Shown here piece by piece: positions 53,292 to 61,461 of a DNA stretch of 64,000 nt. How positions within the stretch are numbered: the stretch's first letter is position 1; each line of letters begins with the position of its first letter. Position numbers and translations under genes: made by a program. The notes under the pieces were generated by a model. It was given only the letters and a program-made list of their open reading frames with translations, made no database searches and was not told where the DNA came from. The stretch comes from Trinickia diaoshuihuensis (GTDB taxonomy: Bacteria > Pseudomonadota > Gammaproteobacteria > Burkholderiales > Burkholderiaceae). The DNA is taken from positions 44,306-108,305 of the forward strand of contig NZ_QUBS01000077.1 in assembly GCF_003390925.1 (NCBI RefSeq). Reading direction: 5' to 3'.

Positions 53292-55031
53292 TCAGGCGCC
53301 GTTGATCGCGATCGGCGAGAGCAAGATGACGATCACCTCGCGCGTGCCCGATGCATTGAAGCCACCCATCGCGTAGTTCGACGGGCTACCCACGCCTTGA
53401 CGGTTGTTCTGATCGTTGATCCCTTCATACCCGCTGATCACGAGCGTCTGCCCCGACTTCACGGCGATCCGCTGCAGGAAATTGCGCGTATCGACGGTGG
53501 GGAGCTGAATCTGTCCGCTGGCCGGCCCGAACGCCTGCAGGCTCACGAGGGACGAGATGTTGCTGTAGAACTGCATCATGATCGTGCCGTCGTCGAGGAT
53601 GTGCGGCAGCAGCGTCAGATTGAAGCCCGTCGTCACCGTGCCCGGCGTGAGCGAGGTCTGGCTGCCGATGTTGACGGTGTTGGTGGTCGATATCTGCGCG
53701 AGATAGCCTTGTTGCTCGGCCACCTGCACGGGCACGGGCTGATCGTTGAGCGTCGTGATCGAGGCGGAGGTCTTGCGGTGCACGGTGCCTTGCGTCGACA
53801 GCGCATCGATGATGGCCGACGTGCTGGAGGCGCGGCTGGACGGCGTGATGACCGTCGCCGACAGTTCGCTCGGGTTCTGGATCAGGCTCGTGAACGCCGT
53901 CGTGATGCCGAAGCGCGTCCCGAGCGCTTGATAGACGGCGGTCCAGTTGATGCCGTAGCTGTCCTGCGCCGAGAGCGTCACCGACAATACCGTGACGTTG
54001 ACGAGCACCTGCCGCGCGAGCACCTGGTTTTGCTGCTCCATGAATTCGCCCACTCGCTCCAGCACGTCGGGCGTATCGGTGACCGTGATCGAGCCCGTCG
54101 CGGGCGACGTGATGACCGAACCCACCGGCGAGAGCATCGCTTTGATCGCGTTTTGCAGGCCCGCGTAGACGGAAAGCTGCGCGTTCATCGTGATGTTCGC
54201 CGTGTTGTCCGAGGACACCGCTGGCGAACTCGACGAGCCGCCGCCCGCCCCGCCGCTGGCGCTCGTGGCGCCGCCCCCGCCGGCATTGCCGCCCGACGTG
54301 CCGCCGCTGTTGCTCGCGCCGCTGACGACGTTCGTGTCGACCTTCGATTCGCCCGGGATCGCCACGACCTGATAGACGCGCGTCGCCGTATAGAAAAACA
54401 CGATGGAGCCGTCCTCGTATTTCCAGTAGACGCCGAAACGCGCGGCCGCGGTGTCGAGCAACCCGCGCAGCGTGCCGTTCGAGTAGACGATATGGATCGG
54501 CGTCAAGACGGCCGGGGTGCGCGCGGCGCCGAGCCCGAGCACGCTCGTGGCCGGCGAGGGACCTTGCAAAAGCCCCGCGGGCAGCGGCGGCACGCCCGGG
54601 TAAGGCGCCGCCGCGCCGCCGCCCGAATTCGCGTCGGCGGCCGGCTGAGTCGCCCGCAGGGCGGCCTCGCTCGTGCCCGGCGCAACCTTGGCCGGCATGC
54701 GGGCCAGGCGCGACACGCGATCGGCGAAGGCGCGCAACGAATCGACCGTACCGTCGAAGCTGGCCGGCTCCTCGAATAGACGGGGCAGCGTCGACTTCTT
54801 GGCGATCTTGATCGTCTTGCCCGACAGCCAAAGCTCGTCCTTGACGACGACGTCGTCCGCGGCGGCCGCCGCGCGGTTGTCTCCGCCCGCCAATTTACCG
54901 AGCAGTTGACCCGCGCGCGCGGTATCGGCCTGCGAGTCGCGATTGATTTTTTCAGTGAGACCCGTGCAGGCCGCCGCAAGTAGCGACAAACATGTGGCCA
55001 CGACGAGTAGGGGGCGACGCAGCGCGCTCAT
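53292..55031 (-). CDS. pilN: Pilus outer-membrane secretin (PilN/BfpB family)
   Basis: This 579-aa lipoprotein has a lipobox SLLAAAC (Cys22), an N-terminal domain and a Gly/Ser/Ala-rich spacer (about 235-265). The intact secretin domain (SVTLSAQDSYGINWTAVYQA, VPVQVAEQQGYLAQISTTNT) is followed by a C-terminal strand IVILLSPIAI. It forms the pilus exit pore. Its ATG overlaps the upstream stop by one base. Confidence 0.9.
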   Translation of the reverse strand: MSALRRPLLVVATCLSLLAAACTGLTEKINRDSQADTARAGQLLGKLAGGDNRAAAAADDVVVKDELWLSGKTIKIAKKSTLPRLFEEPASFDGTVDSLRAFADRVSRLARMPAKVAPGTSEAALRATQPAADANSGGGAAAPYPGVPPLPAGLLQGPSPATSVLGLGAARTPAVLTPIHIVYSNGTLRGLLDTAAARFGVYWKYEDGSIVFFYTATRVYQVVAIPGESKVDTNVVSGASNSGGTSGGNAGGGGATSASGGAGGGSSSSPAVSSDNTANITMNAQLSVYAGLQNAIKAMLSPVGSVITSPATGSITVTDTPDVLERVGEFMEQQNQVLARQVLVNVTVLSVTLSAQDSYGINWTAVYQALGTRFGITTAFTSLIQNPSELSATVITPSSRASSTSAIIDALSTQGTVHRKTSASITTLNDQPVPVQVAEQQGYLAQISTTNTVNIGSQTSLTPGTVTTGFNLTLLPHILDDGTIMMQFYSNISSLVSLQAFGPASGQIQLPTVDTRNFLQRIAVKSGQTLVISGYEGINDQNNRQGVGSPSNYAMGGFNASGTREVIVILLSPIAINGA

Positions 55032-56008
55032 CAGTTACCTCCTCTCGGGACGACGCGCATGACACGGTTGCCCTTGTATAAAACCACTTGAATCGGCACT
55101 TGGGAACCGGCCAGCGCATTGGTTACCTGGCGCAGCGCCTGCTCGAGCGTGCCGTGGATCGTTGCGGTCGCATCGACCTCGAAATCGGTCGGCACGTCCC
55201 AGACGAATTGCCAACCTGTCTCGCTCGCCCATCGAGCGAGCGCATTGCGTACCGAGCCGTCGGACGTGCGCATGTCCCATTCGGTGCGCTCGGGCGGCAC
55301 GGCCGGCGCCGGTGCGGACTCGGATGCGGAAGCGGGTGCAACCGCCGCAACCGCCACGGTCGGCGACGGCGCCGCGGCATGTGGCCCGACATCCGGCGAC
55401 GAAGCGGCAGGCGCCGCGGTCACCAACAATGGCGGCGCGGCGGGCAGCCCCGTCGCCGCGGGCGCGATGCTCACTGCAGTGGCGAGCGGCGCATCCTGCG
55501 CATGCGGCTTGGCGCTCGAAGGGGCACCGGCCGCGGCGGGCGCCGCATCGGCGCTCGCGGGCCGCGCGTGCGCGGTCACGGTGACGAGGCGCAAATCGGT
55601 ATCGATGCGCGCCTGCAAGGCCGGATCGACCGACAGAATTTCGCCGAGCACGCGCGTGACCGCGCCGCCCGCATGCCAACTCACGGGCGTATCGGCCCAC
55701 GCCCCCGCGTTCGGCACGTTGACGCTGTAGCTCGTCGGCAAGATCTCTTCGAGCGCGCGCAACAGCGGCACGTCATGCCCGCTCGTGCGCACGACACCGC
55801 CCATACGCTGGCCGCCTTCGACAACGACCTGCCGGTCCGATGCATGCGCCGCGCAGCAAAAGAGCCAGGCGCAGCAGAGCGACGCCTTGACCGCGAGCGA
55901 AACGATGCCGCCGCGCGCCCCTGTACTCCCCAAATCGCGGTTTGCACCGCTTAAGCGACGCGCTTGCATTCGACACTCAACTCTTGTTGTTGCGAAATTG
56001 GTTTTCAT
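55031..56008 (-). CDS. pilL: PilL/TcpQ-domain pilus protein
   Basis: This roughly 325-aa protein is first in the pilus operon. A hydrophobic segment (VKASLCCAWLFCCAAHA) marks export. A periplasmic domain follows, then an Ala/Pro-rich linker (about 165-230) and a C-terminal TcpQ-like domain (RTSDGSVRNALARWASETGW, then a GTLEQALRQVTNALAGSQV segment). TcpQ-type domains help secretin assembly. The start is uncertain: ATGs at 56068, 56008 and 55969 are in frame, and 56008 is given. Confidence 0.75.
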   Translation of the reverse strand: MKTNFATTRVECRMQARRLSGANRDLGSTGARGGIVSLAVKASLCCAWLFCCAAHASDRQVVVEGGQRMGGVVRTSGHDVPLLRALEEILPTSYSVNVPNAGAWADTPVSWHAGGAVTRVLGEILSVDPALQARIDTDLRLVTVTAHARPASADAAPAAAGAPSSAKPHAQDAPLATAVSIAPAATGLPAAPPLLVTAAPAASSPDVGPHAAAPSPTVAVAAVAPASASESAPAPAVPPERTEWDMRTSDGSVRNALARWASETGWQFVWDVPTDFEVDATATIHGTLEQALRQVTNALAGSQVPIQVVLYKGNRVMRVVPRGGN

Positions 56009-56423
56009 TCTGCTCAAGCCGTGCACACTGCCAGCCGCGCGGGCCGCGGCAAGCCGCTTCCCGCACATGATCCCAACGCATCGAATATTTGCCGAAAATA
56101 CGGCGGCGCGTGTAAGGAATTCGAAGGCAACGCCGTAGGAATGGGTAATCCAGCGCCAGGATAGTACTACGTATCAATGTGGTCTACGGCAAGCGGCGCC
56201 AGAGCTTTAGAGAAAAAGAACTCTTTTGAAATAGGCATCATGAGCACATATTCAAGTTTCTAACTCCGCGCGTCGCACGCGAGCGCGCCGGCGCTCCAAA
56301 CTCCCCATCCCACAAGGCCCCGCCCGGTCACCAACCAAAAATGGCAGTCATACCCGACCGGCCTTGTTATCGTAATCCCGAAATATTTCCTATACAAAAA
56401 TGTGTTAGAGCGGCGTTCCGCTT

Positions 56424-56439
56424 CGCCGTATATACGGCG
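56424..56439. repeat. Perfect 16-base palindrome upstream of hrpB and the pil operon
   Basis: CGCCGTATATACGGCG has full dyad symmetry and is a candidate binding site for a dimeric regulator. The bound protein is unknown. Confidence 0.6.
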
Positions 56440-56474
56440 GCTTACGGCACTTGAACGGCTTCGCCTCGCCGAGC

Positions 56475-56494
56475 GTAACAAATCATCAAAAACC
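56475..56494 (+). repeat. Direct repeat copy 1 upstream of hrpB
   Basis: GTAACAAATCATCAAAAACC; it matches the second copy at 18 of 20 positions, 102 bases apart. Confidence 0.75.
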
Positions 56495-56576
56495 CACCAC
56501 AAAACCGTTGACGCACGGTCCTTCCACGGCCATTTCCGCGTCTAGTGCGCCGGGGTGCGCAAACGTTAAACCGAAG

Positions 56577-56596
56577 GTAACAAACCATCACAAACC
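56577..56596 (+). repeat. Direct repeat copy 2 upstream of hrpB
   Basis: GTAACAAACCATCACAAACC, about 97 bases before the hrpB start. OmpR-class regulators often bind repeated sites like these, and one is encoded at 38915-39661. Confidence 0.75.
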
Positions 56597-56692
56597 TCGG
56601 TAAAAGTCCGTCGGCGATGAAAACATGCACTCACTGCTTCACGAATGGCATCACGCCGATTAACGCACCGCTCACTCAGTCAGGAGCACGAC

Positions 56693-58129
56693 ATGTTCTC
56701 GACGATCTACTTCGCAGCCGCTTCCGCCCTCTCCTTCGACGACACGCCGAGCGATGTCGCCGCGAAGGTCCTCAACGGCCAGCTCTTCGAAGCCGCCCGT
56801 AGCGCCGCCCACCACGCCGACCCCGACGCGGCGCAAGCGCAGCCGGGCTACGCGCAATTGCAGATCTACGCCGATCTCGAACTGATGCTCGGTCGCCAAG
56901 AAGAAGCGGAAGAGATCTATCGCCGCGCGCAAAAGACGATCCGCCAACAACGCGACGGCATGCGCATCGCCTCGTGCCGCAACACGGGTTGGCAAGCGTT
57001 CTTCCGCAATCAGTTCAACGTGGCGCTGAGCTGCTTCAAGCGCGTCGGCGAAGAGAAGGCGGCCACGCCGCGGCAGCGTCTGGAGAGCCTCGTCGGCGCC
57101 ACGCTCGTCTCGTTCCATCTCGGCCTCATTCAAGCCGCTTGCCATCGCCTCGGCGAACTCGCGACGCTGGCCGCGACGCACGGCGATCGGCGCTGGACCT
57201 ATCTCGTCGAAGCGTTGCGCCGCGATCTGTTCGCGCAGCACGAGTTGCACTGCTCGGAGCGGCTTGCCGATCATATCTACTGGCGGTCGGTCATCGCCGA
57301 ATTCGCGCCCGGCGAAGCGCCGATCCGCGCCGGCGCCCCGGCAGGAACGGAGCTGCCCTTGCTGGCGGAGCGGCTCGCATACCTGCGTCACCTGGTCGCC
57401 CTCGCCGGCGGCACCGCGAGCGCAAGCGAAGGCCTCAAGGAGCACGTGAACTGGAGCCGCAAAGCGGGCCTCACCGATTACCACCGCAGCTTGTGCCTCG
57501 AAATCACGCTGGCCGCGATCGCGGGCCATGTGACGCCGCTCGCCGAAACGATGCTCGACACGTCGGGTGCGGCCAACGCGCAGGGCAGCCAACACGCCCG
57601 CTGGTATCTCGACTACCTCTACTGCCGCGCGAAGATCATGCAACAACAGTTGCGCACGCAAGAGTTCGCGCAGTTCTACGGCCGCTACGCGCTCGCCTCG
57701 ATCCAGCACGTGCGCGCCGACAGCATGTCGATGCCCACCGTAGCAAGCGAACACGCGCAGAACACGCGCACCGTGCAACGCTCGGACGATGTCAGCGCGC
57801 GGCTGCCCGCCAAATATCGCCGCGCCTATCGCTACCTCATGGACAACCTCGATCAAAAAGATTTGTCGGTGCGCGAAGTCGCCTCGCACGTGGGCGTCAC
57901 GGAGCGCGCGATGCAAGCGGCGTTCAAGAACCATCTGGGCCTGTCGCCGAGCGAACTGATCCGCCGCCAACGGATGGAGCGTATCCGCGGCGACCTGCTC
58001 GACGACGGCGCCCCGGTCACCCGCGTGCTCGACGTGGCCAACAAGTGGGGCGTGCGCCATCGCTCGACGCTGATCAACGGCTATCGCCGCGTGTTCCAAG
58101 AAGCGCCGTCGGAGACGATGGGCCGCTGA
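56693..58129 (+). CDS. hrpB: AraC-family hrp master regulator (HrpB)
   Basis: This 478-aa protein is the same length as Ralstonia HrpB. A long N-terminal TPR-like sensor/oligomerisation region (about 1-370) precedes a C-terminal AraC double helix-turn-helix (LSVREVASHVGVTERAMQAA and LGLSPSELIRRQRMERIRGD). HrpB/HrpX proteins activate genes that carry PIP/hrp_II boxes, and several such boxes are present in this window. The ATG at 56693 has an AGGAG site at 7 bases. A terminator follows the gene. Confidence 0.92.
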   Translation: MFSTIYFAAASALSFDDTPSDVAAKVLNGQLFEAARSAAHHADPDAAQAQPGYAQLQIYADLELMLGRQEEAEEIYRRAQKTIRQQRDGMRIASCRNTGWQAFFRNQFNVALSCFKRVGEEKAATPRQRLESLVGATLVSFHLGLIQAACHRLGELATLAATHGDRRWTYLVEALRRDLFAQHELHCSERLADHIYWRSVIAEFAPGEAPIRAGAPAGTELPLLAERLAYLRHLVALAGGTASASEGLKEHVNWSRKAGLTDYHRSLCLEITLAAIAGHVTPLAETMLDTSGAANAQGSQHARWYLDYLYCRAKIMQQQLRTQEFAQFYGRYALASIQHVRADSMSMPTVASEHAQNTRTVQRSDDVSARLPAKYRRAYRYLMDNLDQKDLSVREVASHVGVTERAMQAAFKNHLGLSPSELIRRQRMERIRGDLLDDGAPVTRVLDVANKWGVRHRSTLINGYRRVFQEAPSETMGR

Positions 58130-58194
58130 GCGAGGCAGCCGCCGGCCGGGTCCGGCCCGCGTCCGGCCCGCTTCCGGCCTCTGCTCGAAGCAGC

Positions 58195-58242
58195 GCCGCC
58201 CGATTCACATGCGAATGCGTGGGTCGGGCGGCGTTTCTGTTT
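58195..58242 (+). terminator. Terminator after hrpB
   Basis: A stem GCCGCCCGA / TCGGGCGGC with a loop of about 20 bases is followed by GTTTCTGTTT. Confidence 0.75.
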
Positions 58243-58295
58243 GAACCGCGATGCGCGCTTTCCGGCGCATCGCCGCACTCCTCGGGTACACGATC

Positions 58296-58760
58296 ATGCG
58301 ACCACCTCTTTTGAAGCCGGCGCTAGCGTTGATGCTCGCCGTCCTGTCCGCCCGGCCCGCCCCCGCGCGGGCTGAAGTCATTGACTGCTACGCCGCGGCT
58401 GGTGCCTATCAGCACGTGAGCCCCGTCGTATTGCGCGCCATCGCATGGCAAGAGTCGCACGGCAACGCCAACGCGATGCACCGCAACCGGAACGGCTCGA
58501 CCGACTACGGCATGATGCAGATCAACTCGATCCATCTGCCTACGCTCTCCCGCTACGGCGTCTCGGCCACGGATCTCATGAATCCGTGCCTGAGCGTCTT
58601 TGTCGCCGCCTGGCACTTGCACAAGATGATGATCAAATACGGCAACACATGGGCCGCCATCGGCGCGTATCACTCGGAGACACCCGCCGAGCGCGACCGC
58701 TATGCGGGCTCGATCGAAGCGATCGTCGAGCGGATAAGCGCGGCGGATGCGGGCGGCTGA
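58296..58760 (+). CDS. Lytic transglycosylase (HpaH/IpgF-type)
   Basis: This 154-aa exported SLT-type enzyme cuts peptidoglycan to let a secretion machine or pilus through. It has a signal peptide (about 1-26, ending PARA), catalytic E53 in AIAWQESHGN, then DYGMMQINS and the conserved WAAIGAYHS motif. The ATG at 58296 starts the signal peptide. It stands between hrpB and the pilin-like gene. It could serve the type III apparatus, the type IVb pilus (whose IncI relative uses a similar enzyme, PilT) or both. Confidence 0.9.
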   Translation: MRPPLLKPALALMLAVLSARPAPARAEVIDCYAAAGAYQHVSPVVLRAIAWQESHGNANAMHRNRNGSTDYGMMQINSIHLPTLSRYGVSATDLMNPCLSVFVAAWHLHKMMIKYGNTWAAIGAYHSETPAERDRYAGSIEAIVERISAADAGG

Positions 58761-58890
58761 TTCGTTCGCGCGTGGTTGACCGATTGCCGCGCCTGTCGGC
58801 GCGGCGCAAAGACCAAAGCTAAAAAACCAAAGACTAAAGGCCCCCGCGAGGCGGGAGCCATTCCAAAACACGCAACGAATAAGGGAGATC

Positions 58891-58920
58891 GTGAGCCGCG
58901 GCGTCTCAACCGCGGCTCAC
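58891..58920. terminator. Inverted repeat between converging genes
   Basis: A perfect 11-bp stem GTGAGCCGCGG / CCGCGGCTCAC with an 8-base loop lies 8 bases past the stop of the leftward gene. There is no T-run, so termination is only likely. Confidence 0.6.
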
Positions 58921-58927
58921 GCCAACG

Positions 58928-59503
58928 TCATTGCCCCTTCGCGGCGTTTACGGCGTCCTCGATACCCTTGTTCCCGATCGAAGCCAACCCGGAGATCGCT
59001 TTCGACTGCCCATTGATCAACATCATCGCCATCTTCGTGCGATTGTCGATTTCCGCCATTGCCTTGCTCTGCCGGATGAAGCTATTCATCTGGGCCCCAT
59101 GATCCGCAATCGTCTCATCCCCGTCGCCCGGGTCGCCAGGGTCACCCGGGCTGCCCGGGCTACCCGAGGCCATCATCAAGTTGCCGGCCACATTCGCTCC
59201 GATCCCAAGCCCGGGCGGCATGAAATGGCTTGCCCCCTGAAGCGCGGCGCCGGCCACTTGCGCCGCAGTATTTCTTGCCTGGCCCGGCAACCCCGCGCGC
59301 CGCGGCTCTCCCGCTCCGAGCGATGGGCCGCCGTCCGACGCCTTGAAACTGGACAAACCTCCCAACTGCGCCCCCGGATTGCGCATTGCAGGAGATTGCT
59401 TAGCCTGCGCTGGGTTTGCCGTGCCGTTGCCGATTTTCGTCTCAAGCTGCTCGCGCATCCTGCCTACGATACCGGACGGGATGCTTCCTATGCCATTAGC
59501 CAT
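58928..59503 (-). CDS. Secreted-type protein with collagen-like repeat and pilin-like C-terminus
   Basis: This 191-aa protein has an unrecognised N-terminal region, a hydrophobic mid-section (AGAALQGASHFMPPGLGIGA) and a short collagen-like GxP run (about 114-128). The C-terminal 54 residues (138-191) align without gaps to the Hrp pilin at 36723-36932. By eye, 24 of 54 positions are identical, including the shared LAS(V/I)GN(N/K)G and AAKGQ ends. A strong AGGAGG site precedes it. It could be a minor or cap subunit of the Hrp pilus or a pilus-associated substrate; function unknown. Confidence 0.72.
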   Translation of the reverse strand: MANGIGSIPSGIVGRMREQLETKIGNGTANPAQAKQSPAMRNPGAQLGGLSSFKASDGGPSLGAGEPRRAGLPGQARNTAAQVAGAALQGASHFMPPGLGIGANVAGNLMMASGSPGSPGDPGDPGDGDETIADHGAQMNSFIRQSKAMAEIDNRTKMAMMLINGQSKAISGLASIGNKGIEDAVNAAKGQ

Positions 59504-59913
59504 GATCGACCTCCTGAAGTGAAATTACGAGTTCCTCGCCGTCGGCCATCGTTCGACGGCCAACGGCGCGGCCTTTCGCATCCCACCTTTGCGCAGCAAT
59601 GTCGAGGAATGCCATGGCAGGTTATTGCCATTGGTCGAAACGAGTCGGCCGCGATGCGATGCGACGACAGGAATTGCGAAGTCGTTCGCTTCTCCTCGAA
59701 CTTCCGAGGCTCGCTTTCACAACGGTGGATCTTCCCTTCTCGCACGCCCGCACCCGTGTACACAGCGAGATCGCTTCGCCAATCCGCCGATAACTTCGTA
59801 TCGGACAAGGCGGCGTAGGCACCGCGCAATAAATTAGTGTTCGCGGGCGGCCCGCTTCGGCTGTTCCGGGCCGGCAACTCCCTCACACCGTCATTTCCCA
59901 CCTGGAGAAAATC
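59504..59913. promoter_or_regulatory. Divergent intergenic region with a PIP box
   Basis: These 410 bases separate the pilin-like gene from the harpin-lysozyme gene. A complete PIP promoter faces right (59775-59835). A leftward TTCG-N16-TTCG match at 59676-59700 lacks a -10 element. No gene is seen. Confidence 0.7.
59775..59835 (+). promoter_or_regulatory. PIP (hrp_II) box and -10 element of the harpin-lysozyme gene
   Basis: TTCGC (59775-59779), 15 bases, TTCGT (59795-59799), 30 bases, TAAATT (59830-59835). It lies about 79 bases before the start codon and indicates HrpB control. Confidence 0.88.
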
Positions 59914-60738
59914 ATGTCCAGTACGGCAGTCCTTGGTTACAACAGCGGCTATATGAATGGCCTCGACAGCCTAGGCGGCGTCGACGGCTCGAACAGTCAA
60001 AACGAAATCGAGCAATTCCTCGAACTCTTGATCCAAGAGCTTCAGCAAATCCTCAGCCAGAGCCAGGGCTCGGGCGACGACGGCGTGGGCGGAGTCGGTG
60101 GCGGCGGCAGCGGTGGCGGTGCAAGCCCCGCTTCGTTTGCGCCGCCGCCCGCACCGGCGCCGGTCGCCAATACCGGTGGTGGTGGTGGTGGATCCGGCGG
60201 TGGCGGCGGCAGCGTTGGCGGCGTAGGAGGTGGTGGCGGCGGTGGAGGCGGCGGCAGCGGCAGCGGCGCGCCGCCGACCCTGTCCGGCGGCGATGCGGCC
60301 ACTCAAATCACCCAAAACCTCGAGCAGCGTTATGGCCTCAACGCGGCGCAAGCGGCCGGCGTACTCGGTAATCTGCAGCAGGAAAGCGGGCTTCAGGGCG
60401 ATATCAACCAGGGCGGCGCGAAAGGCGCACCGTCCAGCAACTTCGCCGACGACAACGGCAACGGTTGGGGCCTTGCCCAGTGGGGCGGCGCGCGCAAGCA
60501 AGGCGAGATCAACTATGCCCACGAGCACGGGCTCGACCCGGGCAGCCTCCAGGCCAATATCGGGTACATGGATCAAGAACTCGATACGACCTACAGCAAG
60601 ACGATCACGGACATCAAGAACGACTCCACGCCCGAGCAGGCAGCGTTGGATTGGGACAAGGATTTCGAACAGGCGAGCGATCCGCAGATGCAAAACCGCG
60701 ATCAATATGCCGAGCAATTCTTCCAGCAGGGCCTGTGA
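59914..60738 (+). CDS. Harpin-like, glycine-rich protein with phage-tail-lysozyme domain
   Basis: This 274-aa protein has three parts. Residues 1-50 resemble a harpin helix region (SQNEIEQFLELLIQELQQIL followed by SQSQ). Residues 53-125 are an almost pure Gly/Ser/Pro linker. Residues 128-274 form a phage-tail-lysozyme (Lysozyme_2) domain with GVLGNLQQESGLQGDINQ (E156 probable catalytic) and GNGWGLAQWGGARKQGEIN. There is no Sec signal peptide, which fits export by the type III system. It is probably a secreted helper that digests peptidoglycan or acts as a harpin. PIP box upstream and terminator downstream. Confidence 0.82.
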   Translation: MSSTAVLGYNSGYMNGLDSLGGVDGSNSQNEIEQFLELLIQELQQILSQSQGSGDDGVGGVGGGGSGGGASPASFAPPPAPAPVANTGGGGGGSGGGGGSVGGVGGGGGGGGGGSGSGAPPTLSGGDAATQITQNLEQRYGLNAAQAAGVLGNLQQESGLQGDINQGGAKGAPSSNFADDNGNGWGLAQWGGARKQGEINYAHEHGLDPGSLQANIGYMDQELDTTYSKTITDIKNDSTPEQAALDWDKDFEQASDPQMQNRDQYAEQFFQQGL

Positions 60739-61082
60739 GGCGCATACGCATACGCGTCCGCTCGCGGCGTTACGCGCCGGTATCTATCGCCATCCGCCCG
60801 CCCGGTCTTCGGGCGGTTTTTTTGCGCTGCTTGTTGGCGGTCGATCATTCACATGGCAACCCGAGCCTGCGTTCGAAGAGCGGCGGCGCTTGACTGATCG
60901 TGCGCGATGGTGAAGTGAGTGAGCGAGGAAAACGGCAAAGACGAACGTGGTTCGAGCCGCCGCCGTATTCGCTGAATGAGAAGAATCTTGAGGAAAGGCC
61001 CGGGCCGAACGCCCGTTGCCGTCAGGGGTAGCCGACCGGCATCCGCCCCACGGATCGGGGGCGGCGGCCGTGTCGTCATCGA
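60739..61082. other. Intergenic region
   Basis: Apart from the terminator at 60794-60823, these 344 bases between converging genes show no gene, repeat or regulatory site. Confidence 0.6.
60794..60823 (+). terminator. Terminator of the harpin-lysozyme gene
   Basis: A stem CCGCCCG / CGGGCGG with a 9-base loop is followed by seven Ts. Confidence 0.88.
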
Positions 61083-61442
61083 TCAATCTCTTCCAAGCAA
61101 ACGCCGCATCGCCAGGCGCACATAGGGATCGGGACTATCCTCGTACGCCGTCGCGTAGCCATGCCATGACGGATCGTCGAGCATTTTCAGGCAGATGGCC
61201 TTGAGCTCGGGCGAGCGATCGTCGGGCAGCCCGTTCACGAGTTGCCATGCCTCGTGGGGACGGCCGCGCACGAGCGCGATCGTCACCGCGAAGACCGGCA
61301 CTTCGCGTGTCTGCGGATAGGTATCGTTCATCTGCTCGAGCAGCGACTCCGCTTCGTCGAGCTCGTTCGCCTCGATGTGCTCGATGATCGATTGGGCCAT
61401 CGCCGGTGCGTTGGCGGGCATTTCAGAGAGCAGGGCCATCAT
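61083..61442 (-). CDS. HrpB1/HrpK-family protein, third copy
   Basis: This 119-aa protein is related to HrpB1 (21025 and 27134). It has a TPR-like SLLEQMNDTYPQTREVPVFA, then AWQLVNGLPD, and a C-terminal LDDPSWHGYATAYED segment (compare LGDPAWRTYAYAA in the 21025 copy). The start at 61442 (two ATGs) is chosen because the upstream gene ends at 61462. It is the second gene of a PIP-controlled pair. Confidence 0.68.
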   Translation of the reverse strand: MMALLSEMPANAPAMAQSIIEHIEANELDEAESLLEQMNDTYPQTREVPVFAVTIALVRGRPHEAWQLVNGLPDDRSPELKAICLKMLDDPSWHGYATAYEDSPDPYVRLAMRRLLGRD

Positions 61443-61461
61443 CGTCGCCACCGCCTGTCCG

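Larger units (their letters stand above)
56009..56692. promoter_or_regulatory. Divergent regulatory region between the pilus operon and hrpB
   Basis: These 684 bases, AT-richer than their surroundings, hold no credible gene. They contain a perfect 16-base palindrome (56424-56439, CGCCGTATATACGGCG) and a pair of 20-base direct repeats (56475-56494 and 56577-56596). Both repeats lie upstream of hrpB. No PIP box was found, which fits control of hrpB by a different regulator. Confidence 0.7.

Noticed and set aside
59676..59700. Leftward TTCG-N16-TTCG match before the pilin-like gene
   Set aside because: Read leftward, the first half is TTCGA, which breaks the TTCGB rule, and no YANNNT motif occurs 30-32 bases further on.
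59921..60302. Proline-rich minus-strand frame in the glycine linker region
   Set aside because: It is the reverse complement of Gly codons in the harpin-lysozyme gene, not a separate gene.
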